A stretch of DNA of 64,000 bases from Omphiscola glabra (lineage: Eukaryota > Mollusca > Gastropoda > Lymnaeidae). Positions 23,362 to 33,559 of the stretch are shown here, one piece after another. Under the pieces are notes generated by a model. It was given only the letters and a program-made list of their open reading frames with translations, had not been told where the DNA came from and searched no databases. The stretch's first letter is position 1. The number at the start of each line of letters is the position of its first letter. The position numbers were made by a program, and so were the translations under genes. The stretch covers positions 26,004,847 to 26,068,846 of the forward strand of contig OZ024798.1 in the NCBI GenBank assembly GCA_964017045.1. The letters are read 5' to 3'.

Positions 23362-25779
23362 GGTAGTTTTCTATAGCGTGGTACATTAATTTAAAAAAAA
23401 AAAAAAATAAAACAATTGTGTATTCGCCTAACCATTCCATAACAATTTACATGTGAAGCCATGGACGGCACTCGGCAGAATCGTTTAACGGTCAGAGGGG
23501 GAATCAGTCAGGATAATAGAGTTTAAAGAGATTTGTTTTGAGTGCAGTTTTGAAGGCAGTGATGGTTGATATATTTCTGATGTGTAGTGGAAGAGAATTC
23601 CATTGTTTGGGGGCACAGTAAGAGAAAGATCGCTCACCGTATGTTTTTGTGCGAGTCTTGGGGACAGAAAGAAGTCGCCCGTCTGCGGAGGAATGAAGCT
23701 GTCGAGGGGGTGAATAGACAGAGAGAAGTTCGGCTAGATAGGAAGGGCAGGAATTCGAGAAAAAGTTGTGGAAGAGAACAGAGAGTTTATAGTAAATCCG
23801 TGCTTGTACAGGGAGCCAATGAAGTGAATGAAGTAGTGGTGTGACATGACTAGCTTAGCAGCTGAATTTTGAACCTTTTGTAGTTTTTCTAAGAAGTGTT
23901 TTAGTGAACCTGACAGATGAGAGTTGCAACAGTCAAGACGAGAGAGAACAAGAGCATAGACTAGGGTTTTTGTTGCACTAATTGTGAAGTAGTGGCGGAT
24001 GGAGCTGATCTGACAGCCGTGTATGCAGAGCGACAAATATGAGATATATGATTATCGAGAGACATGTTGTTAGACAGAATATAACCAAGATAATACTGCA
24101 ATGCTTGATCCAGATGTCTAATAATCTTACTGTGATGCTTGATGCTTGATTCAGATGTCTAATAATCTTACTGTAATGCTTGATTCAGATGTCTAATAAT
24201 CTTACAGTAATGCTTGATCCAGATGTCTAATAATCTTACAGTAATGCTTGATTCAGATGTCTAATAATCAATGGCTGAATAAGGGATAAGTACTGAAAGT
24301 GCATGGGGCGATAGTGCTGTAATTCCCAATTTACAAAGAACTGGTTTGGCTGACAAAAATTTCATTGTTCTTCGCATCAGAAAATCTAAAGGTTTTCTAA
24401 GGATTTGGGTTTTTTTAATGTGTTTTTTTTTTATAATAATGAAAAATTTGTTAAAAGCTGTTTATTTTAGACAATGATTGTCACTAAATGGGCTCCAAGT
24501 GGTTATGCCTAAAAAGTATAACTAAATATGCCTTAAAAATGTTTAGAACAGAGTTGTTTTTTTTAATTTTTAACCATGTGATAACATATCGTAGCATGTG
24601 GTGAAGGAGCAATTATAAATTTGGGCAGTCATAGTATCTGATGTCGCATCACTGCATTTTAAACCGTTCGTTTATTGATATAATTTCAACTTTAGTGATA
24701 TATGATTAATTATAAATAGACGTATACACTTATCAGGACAAATTTATCTTTAAAAATTAACATTAATACATTTATGAATGAAATATTAAATAGCTCTGAT
24801 GTTTCTTGAAGGCTAATCAAACAAGTAAACACAATTTTCTTTTCTTTTTTTTTTTTTTCCATATTATAAAATTATTATTGCTGATTAAGCAGTTTCTACA
24901 TTATTTAATTCATGATGAATTCACTACATAGGTAAATAATGGAAGTGTGACAAAAATATCAGCAGCTCATATTTATTAATGTCAGTAAAAACAAAGCATA
25001 GAAAGAGTAGAGTGAATGATTAGAACACAGCCGGGAGAAGTGCTGAGACAGTAAGGAAAGTAAGCATTAAGTCACTAGTCCTCTCCATTTTCTTGTATGC
25101 CTGTGAGTCCTGGACATTAACAGCAGAACTTGAAAGGAAAATAAAGGCGATGGAGATGAGATGTTTCAGAAACATCCTTGGCATCTGCTATAAAGACCAT
25201 ATCACCAATGAACAAGTGAAAGAGATTCATCAAGCAATTGGGCAGTACGATGACCTCCTGTTGTCTGTAAAAAAATGCAAACTTGTATGGTATGGCTACG
25301 TGATAAGAAAACAAGGGCTCACCAAAGAAATCATGCATGGCACAACTAGAGGAGGGACAAGAAGAGGAAGACAGAGAAAAAGATGGGAAGATAACATCAA
25401 AGAGTGGACGGGACTAAAACTAGGCGATGCTAATGCTATGCGTAGTGCAGAAGACAGAGAGGAATGGAGAAGGATAGTTTTCATGTCATCTGTGGCGCCC
25501 CAACGGTCCAAGGACTAAGGGACATGATGATGAAGATGATGATGGAAGTATTTAAAAAGCAAGTAGAACAGAATATCAGAAAGTTATTTCAAGATGAAAT
25601 GGCAAGACAGCAAGGACAAAGGGTTTTAAACCACGCCCTTCAGTAACCTGTCCCACTTGTGTAGTACGCAAATGACCAATCAAATTCTGGTAAATTACTT
25701 ACCAAATCATACTTGGCGACAATGTCCGCCCTCTCTTTGGCAGCCCTCTGTATCTCTTCATATTCTGCCAAAGATGAAC
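11366..25779 (-). CDS. USP6NL: USP6NL (RN-tre)-type TBC-domain Rab GTPase-activating protein, 12 exons, N-terminus incomplete
   Basis: The coding exons, 5' to 3' on the minus strand, are 25703-25779, 20830-20915, 20585-20627, 20117-20197, 19809-19916, 17249-17358, 16574-16688, 16072-16126, 15125-15219, 14696-14761, 13470-13569 and 11366-12882. All have GT-AG borders, and the phases join into one 816-codon frame. The product closely follows vertebrate USP6NL: the [10 protein letters not shown] and PWEDPAF leader, [16 protein letters not shown] opening the TBC domain, the arginine finger in [12 protein letters not shown], the glutamine finger in GYCQGM, then WFLQCFLDR and [18 protein letters not shown]6NL proteins stimulate GTP hydrolysis on endocytic Rabs. 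The last exon encodes about 505 residues of Ser/Pro/Thr-rich, apparently disordered tail ending -TSYL. The first exon found starts mid-codon, so a short upstream coding exon is missing. The family assignment is firm; the substrate Rab is inferred. Confidence 0.93.
13834..13925. repeat. Direct duplication, about 46 bp, 2 copies
   Basis: AATACTCTTAAGCAAAGACA followed by AAGAGATGGCTRGTTTCAAA occurs twice in tandem in an intron of the USP6NL-type gene. Confidence 0.8.
15744..15945. repeat. Intronic tandem repeat, about 49-bp unit, 4 copies
   Basis: Units contain CTATAGACTATACTTTCTTA then AACTTTCCTTGAATAGATAA TCAAACAA. It lies in the intron between coding exons 15125-15219 and 16072-16126. Confidence 0.88.
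18432..18925 (+). mobile_element. LINE C-terminal fragment with one frameshift, antisense in an intron
   Basis: The translation shows the end of an endonuclease/reverse-transcriptase protein: [31 protein letters not shown] and KRWRWIL in one frame, then [25 protein letters not shown] and VGGLRPRW in the next. One frameshift near 18690-18700 separates them. It ends in GTAAGTAAAGTAAGTAAA, a short simple-repeat tail. It sits between coding exons 17249-17358 and 19809-19916, opposite to the host gene. Confidence 0.85.
19121..19310. mobile_element. hAT MITE, 190 bp, exact 8-bp target duplication
   Basis: The ends are AAGGCCTGCACAAC and GTTGTACAGGCCTT, inverted repeats with one mismatch. Both sides are flanked by the identical octamer ATTTAACC (19113-19120 and 19311-19318), the 8-bp duplication expected for hAT transposition. 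No coding capacity. Intronic in the USP6NL-type gene. Confidence 0.88.
20285..20560. repeat. Intronic tandem repeat, about 36-bp unit, 7-8 copies
   Basis: Units read GACATTTTTATCCTAACTAC ACTAACTATAAAAACAT with substitutions. It lies just upstream (on plus coordinates) of exon 20585-20627. Confidence 0.88.
20916..22598. other. Intronic sequence without a recognised feature
   Basis: Part of the largest USP6NL-type intron found. It has weak short repeats (CCACCCATCTCAAACCAA near 21017-21055) and a C/G-rich run at about 21677-21706. No internal exon is recognisable. Confidence 0.55.
22599..22850. mobile_element. Foldback (palindromic) element, about 250 bp
   Basis: The left arm starts CCGGAAATTTGTTTGAAA, the right arm ends with its near reverse complement TTTCAAACAAATTTCCGG, and the homology continues inward through GTAGAC and the SAGTTCACAC region almost to the centre. 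The 115-codon open frame at 22607-22954 lies across this palindrome and is unlikely to be a gene. No clear target duplication, so the superfamily is unknown. Confidence 0.75.
23325..24085 (-). mobile_element. LINE 3' fragment (CR1/L2-like), minus strand, TAA tail
   Basis: On the minus strand the translation contains [36 protein letters not shown] and [15 protein letters not shown], like the fragments at 4.4 kb and 43 kb. The 3' end is the (ATT)n run at about 23327-23361 (TAA on the element strand). It is 5'-truncated with frame breaks and intronic, sharing orientation with the host gene. Confidence 0.86.
24095..24275. repeat. Tandem repeat, about 36-bp unit, 5 copies
   Basis: Units contain GTAATGCTTGATTCAGATGT CTAATAATCTTACT. 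A related single unit (ATGTAATGCTTGATTTAGAT GTCTAATTATT) also lies at about 23300-23335, on the other side of the LINE fragment. The LINE may therefore have inserted into a pre-existing repeat. Confidence 0.82.
25030..25545 (+). mobile_element. LINE C-terminal fragment, intact 3' frame, ATG-rich tail
   Basis: A continuous frame encodes [40 protein letters not shown] and [20 protein letters not shown], the usual C-terminus of a widespread animal LINE endonuclease/reverse transcriptase. It ends in a GATGATGAAGATGATGATGG simple repeat. Truncated at the 5' side, intronic, antisense to the USP6NL-type gene. It differs from the TAA-tailed family. Confidence 0.87.
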
Positions 25780-26624
25780 CTGGGATCAGAAGATACAAAA
25801 ATTAGCATAGAACCAAACAGAAGTTATTTGTCAGAATTATATACATATATATAAACTACACTTATTTACTTTTATTTGTGTAAGGCAAAACGATTCATCA
25901 GTTTGTACTGTCACTTTGCTGAGTCAACAAACAATGCCAGTGAAGTCCAGGAAAGCTATCATATACCTCCTTGGTTAGCAAACTTTGAATTTATTAGTTA
26001 ATTATTTCAGAGATGATCACATCATAGAAAAAAATTTCATTAGACAAAAAGAAACCACCACTAAAATATTTGCAAAGGACTCGGTAAATTTAGTTTAAGT
26101 ACCACTGTGCTGTCCGTATGACTGAAGACGAGTCATGCCAACACCATGCGTGTGTAGTATAGTGTTAGTTCTGTTGTTGTATCCCACAGTCCATGTTCAG
26201 CTTCTTATTGGTAAAAATCATCCGTCTCCCTCACCACCCCCGCCCTTTTAACCCACCAAGTCCGGAATATTTTACAGAAAAACCACAAGTGGTATAAATA
26301 TCTACCGGTACAGAGATATGTTTTTGGTTAACGATGACATCGGGTTGTCTCGGTGGTCACTGACAATTGACATGTTAGGATAAGGTTTACGTATATTGAA
26401 ATATTCAGTTTCGGATCGGTTCGTATTCTTAAGTTATCTATATGTTACTTTAGGATCAGATTTACAACAGTTGGTCACAAGTTATAGTTGGAGCTCTGCA
26501 AATTCTGATAGGTGAATGTCACGTAATCCAATAGCCATGCCCATGGGCAAGTCCCACACTACTACTACATCCGAGTTCTGAATAAAAACACACTTTAGAC
26601 AAGGATTTAACTCGCCCCAGAAGA

Positions 26625-26875
26625 GCATCCGTGTGTCTCACCAACAATGATTCACATCTCCATACCCCCCCCCCCCAACCCGCTATTTGAACCGTGTGTC
26701 TCACCAACAATGATTCACATCTCCATACCCCCCCCCCCCAACCCGCTATTTGAACCGTGTGTCTCACCAACAATGATTCATATCTCCATACCCCCCCCCC
26801 CCCCAACCCGCTATTTGAACCGTGTGTCTCACCAACAATGATTCATATCTCCATATCCCCCCTCCCCGCTATTTG
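26625..26875. repeat. Tandem repeat, 62-64-bp unit, 4 copies differing mainly in poly-C length
   Basis: Units read CGTGTGTCTCACCAACAATG ATTCACATCTCCATA, a C tract, then AACCCGCTATTTGAAC. The C run varies between copies, and the last copy has a T-interrupted run. Confidence 0.92.
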
Positions 26876-27399
26876 AAGTACTGCTTTATAATTATACACT
26901 GTACATAAAGTGTTGCCAAGAATAACGTTTTGTTTACATTTTTTAAAAATAAATAATTCCCCAGCAACATTCCACGATGACACACATTGATGCAACCATC
27001 TCCCGGAACACAACGGCCAGTGTTGGATGAATTGCTTGACTCGTTTAGAAGCGATAGTGGCGGGCGGTGATGTCGACGTCACACGATGAAACATTTGGAC
27101 ATATCTCTAGCGCTACCAATATTTTGCCAGTACTACAATTACCCCTATGGCGGGCCGCTTATGACGACGACACACAAGACATTAACATAAAGAAATGCCA
27201 CGTGACTGCAGTCACCCGAGTGTTTTTATATGCTAAGCTAACAAATCTCAAATGCAGACAAATAGACTATTGAAAAGGGAGATGTGACTTGTCAGTAGAT
27301 ATGACATACAGTCAAGCCAGAGTCAAGGCGGACACACACAGTATTGATTCTGTCCTGATACACAATGTTGGGTTAACGTCCACCATTGTGGCACATACA

Positions 27400-27745
27400 G
27401 ATCATTTTAGCCATTGTTGATCAACGCCAACTAAGATAAACCGATTGTAATACAACTCCAACTAAGATAAAGATCATCTTACCAAATTTACATCAACTCA
27501 ACCTAAAATAAAGATCATTTTACCCATTATATATCAACACCAACTAAGGTAAAGTTCATTTTACCCACTGTAAATCAACTCAAACTAAGAAAAAATATAA
27601 TGTTATCTATTATACATCAACTCCTACAAAGATAAAGATCATTTAACCCGTTATATATCAATTCTAGCTAAGATAAAGATCATTTAACCCATTGTACATC
27701 AACCCCAACTAAGATATAGATCATTTACTCATTGTGCATCAACAT
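27400..27745. repeat. Degenerate tandem repeat, about 49-bp unit, 7 copies
   Basis: The recurring core is AACTAAGATAAAGATCATTT followed by TACCCATTRTAYATCAAC. Copies are well diverged, so the array is old. Confidence 0.85.
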
Positions 27746-28718
27746 AAAGATCATCAACCACCACAAGAGAAAGTTTCACATTGTCAATTTCAGGTTTTAT
27801 TTGTATGATAAAACATACAAAAATGTGTGACCCCCCACACACAATCTTTACCACCCCCTCCATTATATCACAAAATGTCCCACTTTCTTAGGCATCGCCC
27901 CCACCACGCCTTTCAGGAGTGTAACGTATTTTATGGACGCCCTCTCACCAAGTAACATTATTAAACAACAGCTACAAGAAACAAATCATAGAATAAACTA
28001 CAGATTCGTTACACACGTCATCTTCTTGATGTAACACATTAAATGTCTGAATGGCGTAGTAGTAGTACTAGTAGACCGTCTGTTTGAAACATTGACATTT
28101 CATAAGCCGCATCAACGACCCACCGTCACGACCCACCTTGCTGCAGGACAGACTCCAAATAACGACCATTTTCAGGTGTGTATGTGTGTAGGCCTATATG
28201 CTATTGTACAACAATTGGTTCAGCGCGTGACTAACAGAGCAGCCACGGGGTGCAGCCCACTAGAACCTGACAGTCAGCATTCTTGTTATTTGTAGCAAAA
28301 TTCCAACACACCTGGTCGTGTTATCTATCAACCGTCCCTGATCTGTATTTTATGGGACTGTGTGCATATAGGCCGTATCAAAACAATCGATACGCGTCAC
28401 GACAAAACACCCGACCCTTGGACCATGCCGGATCTCTCTATGTCCACGAACCGTTACAACTTTCATTCATAAAACATGCCGTTTATGGCAGACACAAGTT
28501 GTGGAGATGTATCTTCTCGTCAACATTTATTACAAGCCACCCCCCCCCCTTTTGACCTTGATTTAACCATTAGCCCACATTCCTACATCAGTCAGTATGC
28601 GCCTCTGGTTCAAGTTTCAGAGGAAAGCAGCACTCACCTGCCTCCCAGTCCCGTAAGCACACATCCATATTTCTGACTTCTGCCAGCTGGTATTAACAGC
28701 TTTCAATAAAACAACAAA

Positions 28719-28955
28719 TGCGCCCCTTGGTATCTTCTAGGCCCATTTTGTAATACCCAAAACGTGCGCCTCTTGTCTTCTAGACCAACTTTGTAACACC
28801 CAAAACATGCGCCACTTGGTGTCTTCTACACCAGCTTTGTAACACCCAAAACATGCGCCCCTTGGTGTCTTCTACACCAGCTTTGTAACACCCAAAACAT
28901 GCGCCCCTTGGTGTCTTCTACACCAGCTTTGTAATACCCAAAAGATGCGCCCTTG
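28719..28955. repeat. Tandem repeat, 46-bp unit, 5 copies
   Basis: Units read ATGCGCCCCTTGGTGTCTTC TACACCAGCTTTGTAACACC CAAAAC. The middle copies are nearly identical and the outer ones diverged. Confidence 0.9.
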
Positions 28956-29714
28956 AGGTGAGCTAGACAGTTCTATCGATCAGGCGGCTGAACAGAACTA
29001 GTGACGTCACCAAATGACGATTACGGGGCGTCGCTTCACTCCGTCTTTCACTCGTAGGTTTTAGGGCGACCCAAGGCGTTGTATACAGTGAGAATCATAA
29101 GTCATTTTGAAGGAAAGACGTCTTTCGGCACCCACCAACAAACTGTCACCGGCCATCACCGATGGTCTCTCAGCAACCCTTCCTAAGCGCAGTCGTATTT
29201 ACTATGTGCATGCCGTATGCGACTGTTAAAACTTTTCTTACAATATTGCACGGCGACCTTTAAAACTCGACTAACTGTAGTATAATATTCTTCAACGTCT
29301 GCATCAAAAGTGGGGCGGACAGGGTGTGCTGGTTATATACAATCTGTTTGGTTTAGTTATTAGGTGTTAGCAAACTAAAAATGAGATATTCAATGTTCTG
29401 AATGTCCACCAAGTGTGAATGGCTGGTGTAGTACTGACCAAAGACTGCCCCCCCCCCCGGCCACCTTTACGTCTTGATTGAGAGGGATTGCGTTCATTTA
29501 ATCCACCATTGTTTTACTAAAGAATACCCCCCCCCCCCCGTTTTTCCAATTCTTTCAAGACTGTGTGCCTCCACAGTGTCTTGAACTGAACGTATCTATC
29601 CCACTGTAAAGCGTTAATCACTTCATCAGTTAGCCAAGTGTGATCCCATTAACTTTGCTGCGTTCCGACAAACAAAACAAACAACAACAAAAATAATGTG
29701 AAAAAAAAATTGAG

Positions 29715-29800
29715 TGTGGTCCGGCCACAGGCATTAGTGTGGTCCGGCCACCGGCATTAGTGTGGTCCGGCCATCGACATTAGTGTGGTCCACACCCAGG
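29715..29800. repeat. Tandem repeat, 25-bp unit, about 3.5 copies
   Basis: Units read GTGTGGTCCGGCCACCGGCA TTAGT. Confidence 0.85.
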
Positions 29801-31854
29801 CGAAACATCACAAAACATACAGAATTTAATTAAAATAAAAATAATTGAGGTTGACCGAAAATAACGCACCAAAAAAATGCCATCCGAGGCGGACTGCCCC
29901 CCTCCTCCGAGACTCCTACGCCTGTGCACGTACCAACCATTGTTAAGACCTGTTCTACAGCCCCATAAATTCCTGTCACCCACTCAGTTTTATGAGCAGA
30001 TCACGACCGTCCAATGTTGTAAAAGATTAAAAACATCTCCATAATACGACTGTACTGTCTACTACTCCACACATAACAGAGCTTATAACACTTGGTCAGA
30101 TCGTCCTCTCTGTCGCAAGCTTCTCAGAATTGAGTGGCGAAAAGTCAACATACGTGCCGTCATGCTTATTTAATAGGACTTTTGATAAATACAAGATGCC
30201 GGTATTTAAGAACTCTAACAATGCTTCCCCCCATATGGCATCTAACATAAAGGGGTCGTGATAAAACTGGGCCGACGTTCATTTCACAAGAGACAAGACT
30301 TGATGCATTGTTTAGTATCGGAGTCGATGCCCTCCCGCCCTCCTGACAAACCGTTTAAACTGGACAGCAGGGCCGGTGTTACATCATGGCTCACCCCATC
30401 CCCCCCCCCAGTAAAGGCGCGGCCCTGAATCGACCGTTTCTGGATGATGTGAATCTTCATCTGGATGTGTCATGGTCAATACGAGGAGTTGCCTCCTCCT
30501 CCCCCCCCCCCCCAATTCTATGGAGGGGAGGCGCCATATCACTTTAAACGCACAATTATTTTTTTTATTTTTTTATTGGGGGGAGGGGGTTGGGAACGAA
30601 ACAAGACAAATTCTTGTGATGTGACCGACATAAAGTTCATGTAGTGATCAAGTCCCATCAATGACATCGCATAGCAACAAGACACATCTATGAACCCATT
30701 TACAATTCATCAACAAGTAAAAGACTATTGAATGGCAAATCTTAGATAGCTGGACAAGTCCAACAGCGTTAAATGACCGTATATTCCGTATAATCCACAT
30801 AACTGGACATGTCAATCAGAGAGAGAGAGGGTTTCCTCATGTGCCATCCACATAGTCTAGTATATGTACACTTGTCATTCAATACATTTTTACTAGTTTC
30901 CTATCATTCAATACAAGAACGTACTGTCTGAGTGCAGTTGTCCATTGGTTGACGCAATCAGCATCATCTTCATTTGTAAATGACAAATGCGTATGTATAA
31001 TCCAGTCGACCACACTACAACACGGACCGACTAGCGTGACTGAGAATATGTATCTCATGTTATGCAACAAGATCTAAACTTGTAACCGACTTAACATCAT
31101 AGGTCTTGTCGTCCTGTCTTCGGAACTAAATTACCGCATCCGATCAGACGACCCAGGGGAAAGATAACTCTAAAGGTCACCGCAAAGCAAGGGCCGGATT
31201 ATTCAAGTGCTACTACAATGCGTTTCTGGTTTCCTTCCGAAATGAGCTCGCCTCCGAGTACTCATATCTTCCGGGCGACCTACGAATCAGGAAGTTATAA
31301 AGAACGTTTAAAACAGGGATTCCCAAGCAAATGACGGGCCTACATTGATATATTTCGTCTTACTTACAAGGCAAGCTCAGAGATATTTGGTATCAGCTTA
31401 CATAGATGTCTGGTACCAGCGAACACGGAATACTGGTAAAGCAAAGTTCTGAGTGAACACCCATCTCGCCATCTGGTATAAGTTTACAAAGATGTCTGGG
31501 CTGATTGCAAAAGAGTAAGACTGATATCATTATCAACTGACACGCATGTATGCCCGCGTCAACTTGACTTCAACAAACTAAGTAGATGTGTAATATGGAC
31601 AAAACCTAGAGTCTGGTAATAGTACCAATTACTCAGATGTGACTGACTTAATGTATTCAAATATTTGTCTACAAATGGGGAGGGAGCTATTAATACACAC
31701 GCCCACACCCTGGCCTATGCCAGTTTTAAGTACTGACACTTGCCGTGACACCGAAAAAATTATCTCTTTTCTTACAGTTTGAAACCAATGTAACTGTGTA
31801 TTGCTGATTAAAGGAAGCCAGCAAGAAAAATTGTATCAAAATCACATTGGGTTA

Positions 31855-32275
31855 TAGAATGTAGTGAACATGACATTGAGTTATAGTATGTAGTGACATG
31901 ACATTGGGTTATAGTATGTAGTGACATGACATTGGGTTATAGTATGTAGTGACATGACATTGAGTTATAGTATGTAGTAACATGACATTGAGTTATAGTA
32001 TGTAGTGACATGACATTGGGTTATAGTATGTAGTGACATGACATTGGGTTATAGCATGTAGTGACATGACATTGACATTGGGTTATAGTATGTAGTGACA
32101 TGACATTGTGTTATAGTATGTAGTGACATGACATTGGGTTATAGTATGTAGTGACATGACATTGACATTGGGTTATAGTATGTAGTGACATGACATTGTG
32201 TTATAGAATGTAGTGACATGACATTGGGTTATAGTATGTAGTGACATGACATTGACTTATAGTATGTAGTGAACA
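31855..32275. repeat. 28-bp minisatellite, about 15 copies
   Basis: Units read TGTAGTGACATGACATTGGG TTATAGTA. Two copies carry an extra ATTGAC hexanucleotide (about 32067 and 32160), suggesting a block duplication inside the array. Confidence 0.93.
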
Positions 32276-33460
32276 AACACTACTTAACACAGCTCTAAAG
32301 GATTATATAAACAATAACATGGGTGCTAATGAGGCATAATCAACAAATACAAGAAGGCCAGAAAATGAATGATGGAAAGATGGAAGATAATACATCAATA
32401 AAAGACCTGAAGATTAGTGATGGAAAGATGGAGGGACTAAGGTACACAGGCAAGAGATAATCATACACTAACAAGACCTAAAACTGAGAAATCAAGAGAT
32501 GGAAGAATTAGGTTAAACAGTGGTGGTGAGCTAGGAAAATATAATACAAGCATGCTTGAAAATATTCCTAGGACGTGAAACTTAAATGCCACAACTGGTT
32601 CAAATAATATAAAAAAAACATACATAATTTTGAACCATTTTTTTTGTTTTTTTTAAACTGGCTTATACTTCAAAAATATTAAAAATAAATTTCTATTATT
32701 TTTTTTATATACATAAACTATCACAACATGAAAAGAGTTTTAAGGAATTTTTCAGTCACCAAAGAGAAAGAATGTTAGGGAGATATTCCACCTTCTCTAA
32801 ACAGCAATATTCCAAGAGGTGAAATTGTTTATAGAAAGTAAATAAAAAAGAAACTAATTGACGGTTTAAATATTTTTACAGGATGCAAAATGCTTTGTTT
32901 GCCCACAGTGTATGTGTGTGCATACATATGTGTTTAATAGGCTAGGAAATCTGAATGAACATTTGTCAAGTTATAGTCCCATGAAATGAACTGATAAACT
33001 AACCACAAGAACAGCAATTTTTTAAGGCCACAGTATACAAATAATATAAATTTGTCTCACCACTTTTACCATTGTCACACCCATTAACCCAACCCAGGCA
33101 TACTGACAAGGTGAATAGACCAAAACGCTGGCCAGATGTTCAATAGTTTGCTACTATTATGAGGAAGAGTGCAATTTCACAATATTCAGTAATTGTTCAT
33201 TCTAAATTTTAAGTTGCAGACAACCCTCAGTTCAGTGGCTAATGATTGGGACTAAAAAAATTCCAAGATTAGCTGACAATTTTGACTTGAACACTACCTG
33301 ATTTGTAAACACTGTACAAGGGGAATGTATCCTAGTGGGCTGCTAAGACAAGCTTGTGCACACATAGCTTTAGAGGCACCTGAGGAGTGCTAATCTCCCT
33401 TCTTAAAAAGGATTACATTACCTCACATACAGACTAAGCCCATAAAGTACAAATACTCAC

Positions 33461-33559
33461 TCATTATTATTGAATTTTATCCAGTCTTCCCGGGCAGTTA
33501 CATTCCTTAAAATATACTGTTCTTCACATATTTCCAATCCATGTATAAAAGAGGCAGCC
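33461..33559 (-). CDS. Orphan candidate coding exon, 99 bp
   Basis: On the minus strand this stretch is flanked by a good acceptor (TTTCAATTAG) and donor (GTGAGTATTT). Only one of the three frames is open; it encodes 32 residues containing ASFIHGLEICEEQYILRNVT and AREDWIKFNNN, which look protein-like. Its donor leaves two bases of a codon, but the next exon known for the USP6NL-type gene (25703-25779) needs one. If it belongs to that gene, an intervening exon is required. It could instead belong to another minus-strand gene. I do not recognise the family. Confidence 0.4.

Larger units (their letters stand above)
25780..33460. other. 7.7-kb interval upstream of the first recognised USP6NL-type exon
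   Basis: No convincing protein-coding exon was found apart from the arrays listed separately. The missing first exon and promoter of the minus-strand gene may lie here or beyond. A full CRE palindrome (GTGACGTCAC) stands at 29001-29010 in a CpG-richer stretch around 28.1-29.3 kb, a possible but unproven promoter region. Poly-C tracts occur at about 29447, 29527, 30403 and 30503. Confidence 0.5.

Noticed and set aside
29798..29925. Possible MITE with CAGGCG and CGCCTG ends
   Set aside because: Terminal similarity is only a few bases and no target duplication is visible.
30368..30427. 60-bp CAGGGCCGG to GCGGCCCTG inverted repeat, possible hAT MITE
   Set aside because: Flanking octamers CTGGACAG and AATCGACC do not match, and the element is too short to support alone.
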